Of a DNA stretch of 64,000 nt, positions 17,075 to 25,497 are shown in pieces. Every line of letters begins with the position of its first letter. Position 1 is the stretch's first letter. The position numbers and the translations under genes were made by a program. A model generated the notes under the pieces. That model did no database searches and was not told the origin of the DNA. It saw only the letters and a program-made list of their open reading frames with translations. The DNA is from Chelatococcus reniformis (GTDB lineage Bacteria > Pseudomonadota > Alphaproteobacteria > Rhizobiales > Beijerinckiaceae), in the NCBI RefSeq assembly GCF_014640075.1, contig NZ_BMGG01000012.1:65935-129934 (forward strand), given 5' to 3'.

Positions 17075-18631
17075 CTAAGGCCGGATCCCGAACGTGCTCT
17101 TGCCGGGCGTGAGCACCGGCTCGGCGAGGCGGGCGAACTCGCACAGCAGCGGCCGCGTCTCGCGCGGATCGATGATCTCCTCCACCCAGAAGGTCTCGGC
17201 GCTGCGGAAGGGCGAGCGCAGCTTGTTCAACCGGTCTTCGATCTCGGCGAGCTTGGCCTTGGGGTTCTCGGCACCGTCGAGGTCGGCCCGGTAGGCCGCC
17301 TCGATGCCGCCCTCGAGCGGCAGCGAGCCCCAATAGCCGGAGACCCAGGCATAGCGCATGCCGAAGCGGCCGGCCGGCTTGTGCACGGCGCCGGCGACGC
17401 CGAAGGCGTTGCGCACGATGATGGTGCACCAGGGGATGGTGGTCTGGTTCATGGCGGCCAGCGCCCGCACGCCGGCGCGGATGGTGCCGGCCTTCTCCGA
17501 ATCGAGACCGATGAGGAAGCCCGGACAGTCGAGCAGGTAGACCATCGGCAGATGGAAGGTCTGGGCGGTGTCCATGAAGCGGATCGCCTTCTCGCAGGCG
17601 TCCGCCGTCCACGCGCCGCCGAAGAAGTACGGGTCGCTCGCCATCACCGCCACCGGCCGCCCTTCGAGGCGCGCGAAACCCGTGATCAGCGAGCGGCCGA
17701 ACATCTTGCCCATCTCGAAGAAGCTGCCACGGTCGACCACCGCCTCGATGATCGGCCGCATCTTGTAGACCTTGCGGCGGTCGCGCGGGATCACGGTGGC
17801 AAGGCTCTCCTCGCGCCGCTCCGCATCGTCGCTCGCTTCGGCGCGCGGAGGCAGCCCGTAGACCGAGCTGGGGAGGTAGGACAGGAAGGCCCGGGCGGCT
17901 GCGAAAGCTTCCTCCTCGGTGTCGACGGCGTGGTCCACGGCGCCGCTGCGGGTCTGGATCTCCCAACCGCCGAGCTCCTGCTTGGTCAAGTCCTGGCCGA
18001 GCCGAGCGACGAGGGGGGGGCCGGCGACGAACATGGCCGAGGTCTTGGTCATCACCGAATAATGGCTGGCGGCCAGGCGCGCCGCGCCGAGCCCGGCGAC
18101 CGAGCCCAGGCCCAGCCCCACCACGGGCACCTCGGCCATGTTGCCGGTCATCAGGTGGAATCCCTCGCCGCCGCCGACGCCGCCGGGGAGATTGGCCCGC
18201 CCGGTGGTCTCGATCGTCTTGACCGAGCCGCCACCGCCCGAGCCTTCGATGATGCGAATGATCGGCAGCCGGAACTCGCCCGCCATCTGCTCGGCCATCA
18301 GCGGCTTGGCGTGGATCGAGGCATCGGCGGAGCCGCCGCGCACGGTGAAGTCGTCGCCGACGACAACCACGGGACGGCCGTCGACCTTGGCCCGCCCGAA
18401 CACGCAGTTGGACGGGGTGAACGCCTCCAGGTCGTTGTTGGCGTCGTAGTCGGCCTTGCCGGCAATGGCCCCGGTCTCGTGGAAGCTGCCACGATCCGCC
18501 AGCCGGTCGATGCGCTCGCGGATGGTGAGGCGGCCGCCCTCGTGCTGACGGCGGACCTTGTCCGGTCCGCCCATCTCGCGGGCCATGCCCTCCCGTCGGC
18601 GCAGTTCGTCGATCTCCGGCTGCCAATTCAT
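17075..18631 (-). CDS. Acyl-CoA carboxylase, carboxyltransferase subunit
   Basis: Carboxyltransferase of a biotin-dependent acyl-CoA carboxylase (propionyl-, methylcrotonyl- or geranyl-CoA type), 518 residues. The crotonase-fold N and C halves are both present: RLTIRERIDRLADRGSFHET early, VVGDDFTVRGGSADASIHAK in the N domain, and FLIGLDSEKAGTIRAGVRAL with NAFGVAGAVHKPAGR in the C domain. The start MNWQPEIDEL at 18631 fits the family. No biotin carboxylase or biotin carrier gene is adjacent, so it must pair with a subunit encoded elsewhere. It lies 40 bp downstream of an IclR regulator on the same strand and is probably controlled by it. Confidence 0.9.
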   Translation of the reverse strand: MNWQPEIDELRRREGMAREMGGPDKVRRQHEGGRLTIRERIDRLADRGSFHETGAIAGKADYDANNDLEAFTPSNCVFGRAKVDGRPVVVVGDDFTVRGGSADASIHAKPLMAEQMAGEFRLPIIRIIEGSGGGGSVKTIETTGRANLPGGVGGGEGFHLMTGNMAEVPVVGLGLGSVAGLGAARLAASHYSVMTKTSAMFVAGPPLVARLGQDLTKQELGGWEIQTRSGAVDHAVDTEEEAFAAARAFLSYLPSSVYGLPPRAEASDDAERREESLATVIPRDRRKVYKMRPIIEAVVDRGSFFEMGKMFGRSLITGFARLEGRPVAVMASDPYFFGGAWTADACEKAIRFMDTAQTFHLPMVYLLDCPGFLIGLDSEKAGTIRAGVRALAAMNQTTIPWCTIIVRNAFGVAGAVHKPAGRFGMRYAWVSGYWGSLPLEGGIEAAYRADLDGAENPKAKLAEIEDRLNKLRSPFRSAETFWVEEIIDPRETRPLLCEFARLAEPVLTPGKSTFGIRP

Positions 18632-18671
18632 CGGTTGCGGGTCCTCCAGGAAGGCGCGGGAACGGATGCCG

Positions 18672-19514
18672 TCAGGCGGCAAGCGAATCGGCGAGCAGGC
18701 GCACGCGCTCGCCCAGCGCCAACAGCCGCGGCGCCACCTCGCGGCGCAGGCGCTGATCGCCGTATTCGGCCGAGAGCACGGTCACGGAGAAGATGAAAGT
18801 GCGGCTGTGGGCCGGCGAAAAGACCGACAACGCCACGCCGCTGATGTGCGACTTCCAGGCCCCGCAGGACACCGCGTAGCCGTCCCGCGCAAAGGTGTCC
18901 GCATTGGCTTCGAGCCACAACCGCAGCGGCGGCGTCTCTTCCGGCGTCGCCGCCGCGATCTCCTGCAGCAGGCGCTCGCGCTCGCTGTCCGCCACGCTGA
19001 GCAGATAGCAGCGCCCGGCGGCGGTGGAGGCGAGCGGCACGCGCGAGCCGATGGTGGATTGCAGAGCGATGATTTCGTTCGTCCGCCCCGTTTCCAGAAA
19101 GACCATGTCGAGCCGGTCGCGGAGCGTCATGCCCCAGGTGCCGTTGGTCTCGGCGGCACACTCGTCCAGCCATTCGCGTATCATGGCGCGTGCTTCCAGG
19201 CCGCGCAGCAGCGTACTGCTGACGGCGAGCGCCGCATCGCCCGGCTGGTAGGCCTGGCGTCGCACGTCATAGGCGAGGTAGCCGACGCGCGTCAGCGTGT
19301 AGGTGAGCCGCGAGACGGTGGACTTGGGCAGTCCCGTTATGCTGGCGATGTCCTGGTTGCCGAGCAGGGCGTGAGCGCCGTCGAAACAGCGCATCACATC
19401 GAGGGCCCGCGCCACCACCTGGACGAAATCGCGGTCATCGGATCGAGGTCCCTCCACCGCAGGCGCGGCGCGCGCCGGGTCGAGCCGGCCAATCTTGTGC
19501 GACGGGCGTCCCAC
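18672..19514 (-). CDS. IclR family transcriptional regulator
   Basis: A 280-residue IclR regulator. The winged helix-turn-helix is at residues 30-90 (FVQVVARALDVMRCFDGAHA, then DIASITGLPKSTVSRLTYTL). The effector domain follows with PLASTAAGRCYLLS and a C-terminal GAWKSHISGVALSVFSPAHS typical of small-acid sensing. It is divergent from the MDR reductase gene, with an IclR-like palindrome in the intergenic region. It is co-directional with the carboxyltransferase gene. It probably represses or activates both flanking units in response to an organic acid or CoA-related ligand. Confidence 0.93.
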   Translation of the reverse strand: MGRPSHKIGRLDPARAAPAVEGPRSDDRDFVQVVARALDVMRCFDGAHALLGNQDIASITGLPKSTVSRLTYTLTRVGYLAYDVRRQAYQPGDAALAVSSTLLRGLEARAMIREWLDECAAETNGTWGMTLRDRLDMVFLETGRTNEIIALQSTIGSRVPLASTAAGRCYLLSVADSERERLLQEIAAATPEETPPLRLWLEANADTFARDGYAVSCGAWKSHISGVALSVFSPAHSRTFIFSVTVLSAEYGDQRLRREVAPRLLALGERVRLLADSLAA

Positions 19515-19564
19515 TGTTTCCCCTCCCTAGCCCTGAGCCTGATGGCTCTTTTTGGTTCCAGTGC

Positions 19565-19577
19565 GGAATTTAATTCC
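19565..19577. promoter_or_regulatory. Predicted IclR operator
   Basis: GGAATTTAATTCC is a 13-bp perfect palindrome 50 bp upstream of the IclR start and about 190 bp upstream of the divergent MDR gene. GGAAT-N3-ATTCC is typical of IclR-family sites. An overlapping weaker arm pair (TTCC...GGAA) begins at 19555. Confidence 0.6.
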
Positions 19578-19763
19578 ACTTGCGTCGACAGTACCGGACC
19601 GAGTTTTGGGCCGCAAGCACCGAGCCGGTAGCGCTCGGCGCAGTAAAGCACCGGCCGGGGGGACTTGAAACATGCGGTGCGACGGTTACGACGGAGACTT
19701 GCAGCTGCGCCGATCGCCCCCGGCGTCGGCCGGCCACCTGCGGCCGCCCCGGAGCCTTTGACG

Positions 19764-20780
19764 ATGACGACGAACAAACAGTGGATTCTTCGCCGCCGCC
19801 CGACGGCCGACATCACCAGTGGGGACCTGGAGCTCGTAGAGACGCCGCTGCGGGCCATCACCGACGGCGAGGTGCTGAGCCGCAACATCTACCTGTCGCT
19901 CGATCCCACCCATCGCATCTGGATGAGCGACCGCGACCAGTATCTGCCGCCGGTCGAGCTCGGCCAGGTGATGCGCGGCGGCGTGCTGGGCGTCGTCGAG
20001 CGGTCGGCTTCGCCGAAGTTCAAGCCCGGCGATCTGGTGAAGCCGGCGGTCGGCGGCTGGGAACAGTTCACCATCGCGAAGGACCACCTGATGCGGCCGG
20101 TGCCGGACCTGCCGGGGGTGCCGCTTCCCGCGCACATGAGCGTGCTCGGCTCGACCGGGGTGACCGCCTATTTCGGCCTGATGGACATCGGCCAGCCCAA
20201 GGCGGGCGAAATGGTGGTGGTCTCGGCGGCGGCCGGCGCCGTCGGCTCCATCGCGGCCCAGATCGCCAAGCTGAAAGGCTGCCGCGTCGTCGGCATCGCC
20301 GGTGGCAAGGCCAAGTGCGACTGGCTGCGCGACGGCCTCGGCCTCGACGGGGTCATCGACTACAAGGGCGAGGACGTCGCGGCCGCCCTCGACCGCCTCT
20401 GTCCGGACGGCATCGACATCGACTTCGAGAACGTCGGGGGCGCCATCATGGACGCGGTGATCGCCCGCATGAACACCTTCGGCCGGGTGTCGCTGTGCGG
20501 CATGATTTCCACCTACAACGACGAGCGGCCGGTGCCCGGCCCCGCCGACTTCGGCCGCGTGCTGATGCACCGGCTGCTGATCAAGGGTTTCATCGTCATC
20601 GACTATTTCCCCCGCATGGCCGAGGCGATGGCCGAGCTGGTACCCTGGGTGCAGCGCGGCGAGTTGCAGTGGAAGACCCATATCGTCGACGGGCTGGAGA
20701 ATGCCGCAGAGGCCGTGCAATTGCTGTTCTCCGGCGGCAACGACGGCAAGCTGCTGGTGCGCGTCTCCCCCGAGCCGTAG
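19764..20780 (+). CDS. NADP-dependent MDR oxidoreductase (CurA/prostaglandin reductase-like)
   Basis: Zinc-free medium-chain reductase of 338 residues. The N-terminal part NKQWILRRRPTADITSGD matches the curcumin/prostaglandin/leukotriene reductase group. The Rossmann loop is in SAAAGAVGSIAAQIAKLKG near residue 155, and the late motif IDIDFENVGGAIMDAVI is also typical. It reduces a C=C bond of an enone or enal with NADPH. The start MTTNKQWI at 19764 is preceded by GGAG. It is followed after 62 bp by an SDR gene on the same strand, so the pair may act in sequence on one carbonyl substrate. IclR at 18672-19514 is the likely regulator. Confidence 0.92.
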   Translation: MTTNKQWILRRRPTADITSGDLELVETPLRAITDGEVLSRNIYLSLDPTHRIWMSDRDQYLPPVELGQVMRGGVLGVVERSASPKFKPGDLVKPAVGGWEQFTIAKDHLMRPVPDLPGVPLPAHMSVLGSTGVTAYFGLMDIGQPKAGEMVVVSAAAGAVGSIAAQIAKLKGCRVVGIAGGKAKCDWLRDGLGLDGVIDYKGEDVAAALDRLCPDGIDIDFENVGGAIMDAVIARMNTFGRVSLCGMISTYNDERPVPGPADFGRVLMHRLLIKGFIVIDYFPRMAEAMAELVPWVQRGELQWKTHIVDGLENAAEAVQLLFSGGNDGKLLVRVSPEP

Positions 20781-20842
20781 GCCGGCGTCTCCAATCGATG
20801 CGATCGTAAGAATCAAAAACACCAAGGGCGAGGACGACCACC

Positions 20843-21616
20843 ATGGATCTCCAACTGAAGGACCGCGTCGTCTTCGTCGCGGGGGCGAGCCGCGGCATCG
20901 GGCGGGGCATCGTCGAGGCGTGCCTTGCCGAAGGCGCCAAGGTGGCGATGGCCTCTCGCGGTGCCGACGATCTAGCGGCCGCACGCGAGGCGCTGGCCGG
21001 CCGCTACGGCGCCGACAAGGTCTGGACCTATGCCGGCGACATGCGCCAGACGGCGGCGATCGAGGAGGCCCTGACGCGGGTCGAGGCGGAGTTCGGGCCG
21101 CTGTGGGCGAGCGTCGCCAACGTCGGCCTCTCCCCCTGCCCACCCGGCTTCGAGGTCGACGACGAGACCTGGGACGCGGGCATGATGCAAAACCTCGACT
21201 CGGCCTTCCGCCTGGGGCGCGCCTCGCTGCGGCGCATGGTGCCGCGCCAGGAGGGCGCCATCCTGATGATCAGCTCGATCGCCGGGCTCGGGGCGCTGGG
21301 CACCCCATTGACCTACGGCCCCGCCAAGGCGGCGATGAACCACCTGGCCAAGGAACTGGCGCGCATCGCCGGCACCGCGGGCGTGCGCGTCAACGCACTC
21401 GCGCCCGGCAACATCATCTTCCCCGGCGGCAGCTGGGAGGAGCGCAGCCAGGGCAGCCGCGGCGAAGCCTGGACGCGCTGGATCGAACGCGAGGTCCCCC
21501 TCAGGCGCTTCGGCCGCCCCGACGAGATCGGCAGCATGGCCGCCTACCTGGTGAGCCCACTCGCGAGCTTCGTCACCGGTGCGGTGGTCCCCGTCGATGG
21601 CGGCCAGACGCGGTAG
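20843..21616 (+). CDS. SDR family oxidoreductase
   Basis: A short-chain dehydrogenase of 257 residues. The cofactor loop is [20 protein letters not shown] near residue 15. [10 protein letters not shown] replaces the usual NNAG-type motif, with the catalytic Ser in [12 protein letters not shown], the Tyr/Lys in [12 protein letters not shown], and the end [15 protein letters not shown]. The Asn-Ala-Gly to Asn-Val-Gly change in the structural motif is unusual but is seen in some SDRs. It is the second gene after the MDR reductase, 62 bp away. The substrate is unknown. Confidence 0.92.
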   Translation: MDLQLKDRVVFVAGASRGIGRGIVEACLAEGAKVAMASRGADDLAAAREALAGRYGADKVWTYAGDMRQTAAIEEALTRVEAEFGPLWASVANVGLSPCPPGFEVDDETWDAGMMQNLDSAFRLGRASLRRMVPRQEGAILMISSIAGLGALGTPLTYGPAKAAMNHLAKELARIAGTAGVRVNALAPGNIIFPGGSWEERSQGSRGEAWTRWIEREVPLRRFGRPDEIGSMAAYLVSPLASFVTGAVVPVDGGQTR

Positions 21617-21651
21617 CGAGCGGTCGACCGATCACAGCGGATCCAGTTTCA

Positions 21652-21688
21652 AATTGGCACGAGACGCCCACGGCGTGCCGTGTCAATT
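21652..21688. terminator. Bidirectional hairpin between convergent genes
   Basis: A 17-bp imperfect stem (14 of 17 positions pair) with a 3-nt loop lies 36 bp after the SDR stop and 64 bp after the convergent isomerase gene. Both arms start with AATTG, giving A/T-rich flanks on both strands. It is a candidate bidirectional terminator. Confidence 0.45.
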
Positions 21689-21752
21689 CGTTGCGACTGG
21701 CGGCAGGATCTCGGGCTACCTGAGCGCCGATTGATCCAGCGCTCCCTCTTGG

Positions 21753-22397
21753 TCAGGTGGTTCCACCCGCTCGGGAAGCACGTCCGGCCGGGGTGCTGTC
21801 ACGCAGCACCGCGTCCCGTATGAGTGCGAGCCTGTCGTTACCGAAATACATGTCGGTGCCGTCGACGAAGAACGTCGGCGAGCCGAAGCCGCCTCGTTCC
21901 ATCACTTCGGCCGTGTTGGCGCGAAGCTCGGCCTTGACGTCATCCCGGGTGATTCCGGCAAAGAAGGCAGCCTCGTCGATGCCGCCGGCACGGGCCAGGA
22001 CCGTCGCGATCACCTCGTCCTTCGATATGTCCAGATCATCACCCCAGTAGGTTTCGAATGCGGCGGTGGCAAAATCGACCAGCCGGCCGGAACGCCCCAG
22101 GTAGATGCAGCCGCGCATCACCTTCACCGAGTTCACCGGGAAGACGCTCGGCGGCATCTTGATCTTGAGGCCGTAGAGGCGCGCCCAGTCCTGGAGATCC
22201 TTGTCGAGATAGCGCGCTTTCGCCGGCACCGGCTTGGCCCGCCAAGCGTAGACGCTGGGGTTCGTCGTGTTGAAGATGCCACCGACTAGGATCGGCCTGA
22301 AGGCAACCTCGACGTCGAGCTCGGCCGCGAGCTGACGCACGCCGTGGAAGGCAAGATAAGTCCAAGGACTGGAGCAATCGAAGAAGATCTCAATCAT
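21753..22397 (-). CDS. DsbA-family isomerase (2-hydroxychromene-2-carboxylate isomerase-like)
   Basis: A 214-residue thioredoxin-fold protein of the DsbA/HCCA-isomerase group. The N-terminal motif FFDCSSPWTYLAF (Cys8-Ser-Ser-Pro) takes the place of CxxC, as in glutathione-dependent isomerases. PPSVFPVNSVKVMRG and ERGGFGSPTFFVDGTDMYFG (the conserved FGSPTF.VDG) confirm the family. Such enzymes isomerise ring-opened aromatic intermediates with glutathione; the substrate here is unknown. It lies 50 bp downstream of an SBP gene on the same strand, so its product may act on the imported compound. Confidence 0.9.
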   Translation of the reverse strand: MIEIFFDCSSPWTYLAFHGVRQLAAELDVEVAFRPILVGGIFNTTNPSVYAWRAKPVPAKARYLDKDLQDWARLYGLKIKMPPSVFPVNSVKVMRGCIYLGRSGRLVDFATAAFETYWGDDLDISKDEVIATVLARAGGIDEAAFFAGITRDDVKAELRANTAEVMERGGFGSPTFFVDGTDMYFGNDRLALIRDAVLRDSTPAGRASRAGGTT

Positions 22398-22447
22398 CGT
22401 GGCCTCGTCCAGCTGGCGGTCGCGTGAACCGGCTTTTGTTGGTCATT

Positions 22448-23659
22448 CTATTGGTCAAGCTTGCAGCCGCCCTCGGCCAGCGGCCTCAGTATCCCGGCGG
22501 CATCGATGCGTTGCTGGATGTCATAATAGTCCCACGCCGCCTTGCTCTCGGACGGCGCCTTCACCCGGGCTAGAAACTGGTCGTTCATGAGCCGACCGTC
22601 GGCGCGCACGCGCGCCCCCTCGGCGTAAAAGTCGTCGACGGGCAATTCCTTCAGCTTCGCGGCGACGGCGTCGCCCGCATCGGTCTTCGCCGCTTCGACG
22701 GCGCGCAGATAGGCGAGGACCGCGCTGTACATGCCCGCCTGGTTCTGGCTCGGCATCTTGCCAGCCTCGGCAAAGAAACGCCTGGCGAAATCGCGCGTCG
22801 CCTCGGTCCTGTCCCAATAGAACGCCGTGACCAGTTGCAGGCCCTGCGCAACGCTCAGCCCCAGGCTGTGGACGTTCTGGATGAAGAAGGTCGTCGCGGC
22901 GAGCTTCTGGCCACCCTGGACCAGGCCGAACTCCGCCGCCTGCTTGATCGAGTTGATCGTATCAGGCCCGGCATTGGCCAAGGCGACGACCTTGGCTTGC
23001 GATGTCTGGGCCTGCAAGATGAAGGAACTCAGGTCCGGCGTGTAGATGGGGTGAAGGGCGGACCCCACCACCTTGCCGCCCTCGCCCTCGACGACGGCCT
23101 TGAGCTGACTGAGCATGGCGTGGCCAAACGCGTAGTCGGCCGCCAGGATGTACCACGAGCTGCCCCGTCCGCCGAGGCTCGACAGCCCGACGGCGCGCGC
23201 GATCGAATAGGTATCGTAGACCCATTGGAACCCGGTCGGAATGCAATCGGCGCCGTAGAGGCGATCGGAGCCAGAGCTGTGGATGACGACCTTCTTGCGC
23301 TCCCTAGCCAGGCTCTGGACGGCGAGCGACACGCTGGAATTGCCGAGGTCAATGATCAGGTCGACCTGCTCGGCATCGAACCAGCGGCGGGCGATGGTGG
23401 ACGCAAGGTCCGTCTTGTTCTGGTGGTCGGCGACCACCAGCTCGATCCTGGCGCCAGCGGCTGCGGCGCCGAAGTCGGCGATGGCGAGCCGAGCCGCGAT
23501 CGCCGAGCCGACGCCGGTCACGTCCGAGGCCGGCCCCGACTGATCGTTGAGCACACCGATCTTGACGACGTCGTTCGTGATCTGCGCCGCCGCCGGTGCG
23601 GCCGCGCCGATCGAGCCGAGCGACGTCCATAGCATCGTCAGCAGCACGCCCGTGCGCAT
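22448..23659 (-). CDS. Orphan ABC transporter solute-binding protein (HAAT type)
   Basis: A periplasmic type I binding protein of 403 residues. Signal peptide TGVLLTMLWTSLGSIGAAAP is cleaved near AAAQ, followed by NDVVKIGVLNDQSGPASDVT, the hallmark start of Liv/urea-type binding proteins. It is a paralogue of the SBP at 25498-26727 (shared NDVVKIGVL opening, NSIKQA/NALKTA, GLNVAKG/GLSVAQG). No permease or ATPase is near. It is co-directional with the DsbA-like isomerase. It probably delivers an aromatic or other carboxylate to an ABC core encoded elsewhere. The start at 23659 is preceded by GGGAGGAGA. Confidence 0.92.
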   Translation of the reverse strand: MRTGVLLTMLWTSLGSIGAAAPAAAQITNDVVKIGVLNDQSGPASDVTGVGSAIAARLAIADFGAAAAGARIELVVADHQNKTDLASTIARRWFDAEQVDLIIDLGNSSVSLAVQSLARERKKVVIHSSGSDRLYGADCIPTGFQWVYDTYSIARAVGLSSLGGRGSSWYILAADYAFGHAMLSQLKAVVEGEGGKVVGSALHPIYTPDLSSFILQAQTSQAKVVALANAGPDTINSIKQAAEFGLVQGGQKLAATTFFIQNVHSLGLSVAQGLQLVTAFYWDRTEATRDFARRFFAEAGKMPSQNQAGMYSAVLAYLRAVEAAKTDAGDAVAAKLKELPVDDFYAEGARVRADGRLMNDQFLARVKAPSESKAAWDYYDIQQRIDAAGILRPLAEGGCKLDQ

Positions 23660-24009
23660 GCTATCTCCTCCCTGATTTCCAGCTTGCCGTCCGCTGAGCC
23701 CGTCGCGGCGAACACGAGAGCGGGCACGCAACGACCGGCTCACGCCGGTCGGCGCCGGCGCCAGACTGGGTCGCCGAGCGTCCGCATGTGCTGTTGCCGA
23801 CACCCGTGGTGGGGGAACGGCTCCGTCGCGATGGCGCTGCGGCAACGTCTATTGGCGCCGGCAAACCCGCTCCTCCCAATACGCGTCTTTTTCATACTTG
23901 TCGGTCAAGTGGTAAAGCGACCGTCGGGTCATTTCAAGTCGGACCGGTCATAAATTGCGACGAGGCCGGTGCGGCGGCGCGCCTGCTCAAGCAATGGCCG
24001 CGCCTCGCG

Positions 24010-24028
24010 TTGACATAGACTGATCAGT
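24010..24028 (+). promoter_or_regulatory. Promoter -35 and palindromic operator before the LLM monooxygenase
   Basis: A TTGACA hexamer (24010-24015) is followed by the perfect 10-bp palindrome ACTGATCAGT (24019-24028), 38 bp before the start codon at 24066. A palindrome next to a -35 box is the expected place for a repressor site; the TetR gene at 30372-30977 is a candidate binder. The -10 box is not clear. The rest of the 406-bp intergenic region 23660-24065 holds no gene that I can support. Confidence 0.45.
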
Positions 24029-24065
24029 ATGACTTCATGCCTAATCGTAATATGGAGCCATCAGT

Positions 24066-25187
24066 ATGCACGTCGGCACGTCGGTCATTTTCCAGAACCC
24101 CGGTCAGCGTCTGACGGATCGCGAAGTCTACGAGGGGAACGTCAGGCTTGCCGACTTGGCCGAGCCGCTCGGCTTTGAATCGATCTGGACGGCCGAGCAT
24201 CACTTCACCGACTACACCATGTGCCCCAACCCCGCGCAGTTCCTGACCTACATGGCCGGGCGCACCCGGACGGCACGGCTGGGGACAATGGTGATGGTGC
24301 TGCCCTGGCATCACCCGGTCCGGGTCGCCGAAGAGCTGTCGGTCCTGGACCATCTCTCCGGCGGCAGAGCCATCCTCGGAATCGGCCGCGGCATCGGCAA
24401 GGTCGAATTCGACCGGTTTCAGGTCGACATGAACGAGTCGCGTGAACGCTTCATCGAAATCGCGACGTGCGTCATAGAGGGGCTCGAGACCGGCGTTCTC
24501 GAACACGACGGCAAGTACATCAAGCAAATCCCCTCGCCGATCCGGCCCTTGCCGCTACGCTCGTTCAAGGGCCGCACCTACGCCTCGGCCGTATCGCCCG
24601 AATCCATGCGCATCATGGCCGAGCTCGGCCTGGGTATCCTCATCATCCCGCAGAAATCCTGGGACGACACGGTCGCCGACGTCGCAAGCTACAGCGCCAT
24701 CTTCGAGGACGTGAACGGCTGCCGGGCGCCGGCGCCGATCTCGGCCGGATGGGTCTTCTGCGACGAAGATCCGGTGCGAGCGCGCGAACTCGCGCAAAAA
24801 TACATCGGCGACTATTATGAATCGGTGCTGGCCCATTATGACTTCGGCGCGCACATGAAGACCATCAGTGGCTACGAATACTACGGCAAATTTCACGACA
24901 CGATCAAGAAGCGTGGCGAACAGAAGATGATCGACTTCTTCGTCGATCTGCACGTGTGGGGCACGCCGAAACAATGCCTCGACAAGATCGTCCACCTTCA
25001 TGAGAAGGTGAACAACTCCGGATTTTTAGGCATCTTCGGCTATGCCGACATGTCTTTTGCCGAGGCCGAGCGCAATATGAAGCTATTCGCCGCAGAGGTC
25101 ATGCCGTCGCTGAAGAGGATCGGAGACGCGCGCGGGATCGATGCCGCGCCCGCTCAGCATCTGCCCGGGCGCCTCGCCGTCGCATAG
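24066..25187 (+). CDS. LLM-class flavin-dependent monooxygenase (luciferase-like)
   Basis: A 373-residue luciferase-like protein. It has the TIM-barrel features of the family: FESIWTAEHHFTDYTMCPNP near residue 40, TARLGTMVMVLPWHHPVRVA near 75, and GGRAILGIGRGIGKVEFDRF near 105. It uses FMNH2 (or F420) and oxygen to oxidise a substrate, often an aldehyde, alkane sulfonate or cyclic ketone. A flavin reductase partner is not in the window. It starts a plus-strand group with SBP, CoA ligase and SDR genes. A palindromic site lies just upstream. Confidence 0.93.
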   Translation: MHVGTSVIFQNPGQRLTDREVYEGNVRLADLAEPLGFESIWTAEHHFTDYTMCPNPAQFLTYMAGRTRTARLGTMVMVLPWHHPVRVAEELSVLDHLSGGRAILGIGRGIGKVEFDRFQVDMNESRERFIEIATCVIEGLETGVLEHDGKYIKQIPSPIRPLPLRSFKGRTYASAVSPESMRIMAELGLGILIIPQKSWDDTVADVASYSAIFEDVNGCRAPAPISAGWVFCDEDPVRARELAQKYIGDYYESVLAHYDFGAHMKTISGYEYYGKFHDTIKKRGEQKMIDFFVDLHVWGTPKQCLDKIVHLHEKVNNSGFLGIFGYADMSFAEAERNMKLFAAEVMPSLKRIGDARGIDAAPAQHLPGRLAVA

Positions 25188-25320
25188 GCGCATCACCACC
25201 CCTCATGAAGGGAGAACATCCGCGCCAATCGCCCGCTTCAGCTCGTTCGCGAGGAGCTTCGCACCGGGATGTCGAGCCTTCGTGGCTGGAGAGCCTTTGT
25301 GGGTAGCGAGTCTTTGTCGA

Positions 25321-25407
25321 TGGATGGTCGGGCCAAGCCCGACCATGACGTTGAGGGTAAAGACGTTCCGCCCCACTCGTCGTGGTCGGGCTTGACCCGG
25401 CCATCCA
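25321..25407. repeat. Inverted pair of REP-like units
   Basis: Two 29-bp arms (25321-25349 and 25379-25407) match as inverted copies at 26 of 29 positions. Each begins TGGATGG and holds an internal CGGGxCAAGCCCG hairpin. A related unit is at 59319-59350. It sits in the 310-bp gap between the LLM gene and the next SBP (25188-25497), which has no other feature. It may be a transcription terminator or mRNA 3' stabiliser. Confidence 0.75.
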
Positions 25408-25497
25408 ACCACTTGAACCAATAGATCTGGAGCGCAAGGGGCTCCAATATAAGCCGCTGCCGAAACGGCAAGCAAAAAAGCAAAAGGGGAGGAAGGG

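Noticed and set aside
21747-22458. TTGGTCA repeated at gene ends as a regulatory motif
   Set aside because: Two of the copies contain the stop codon TCA of minus-strand genes, so the repeat is likely chance.
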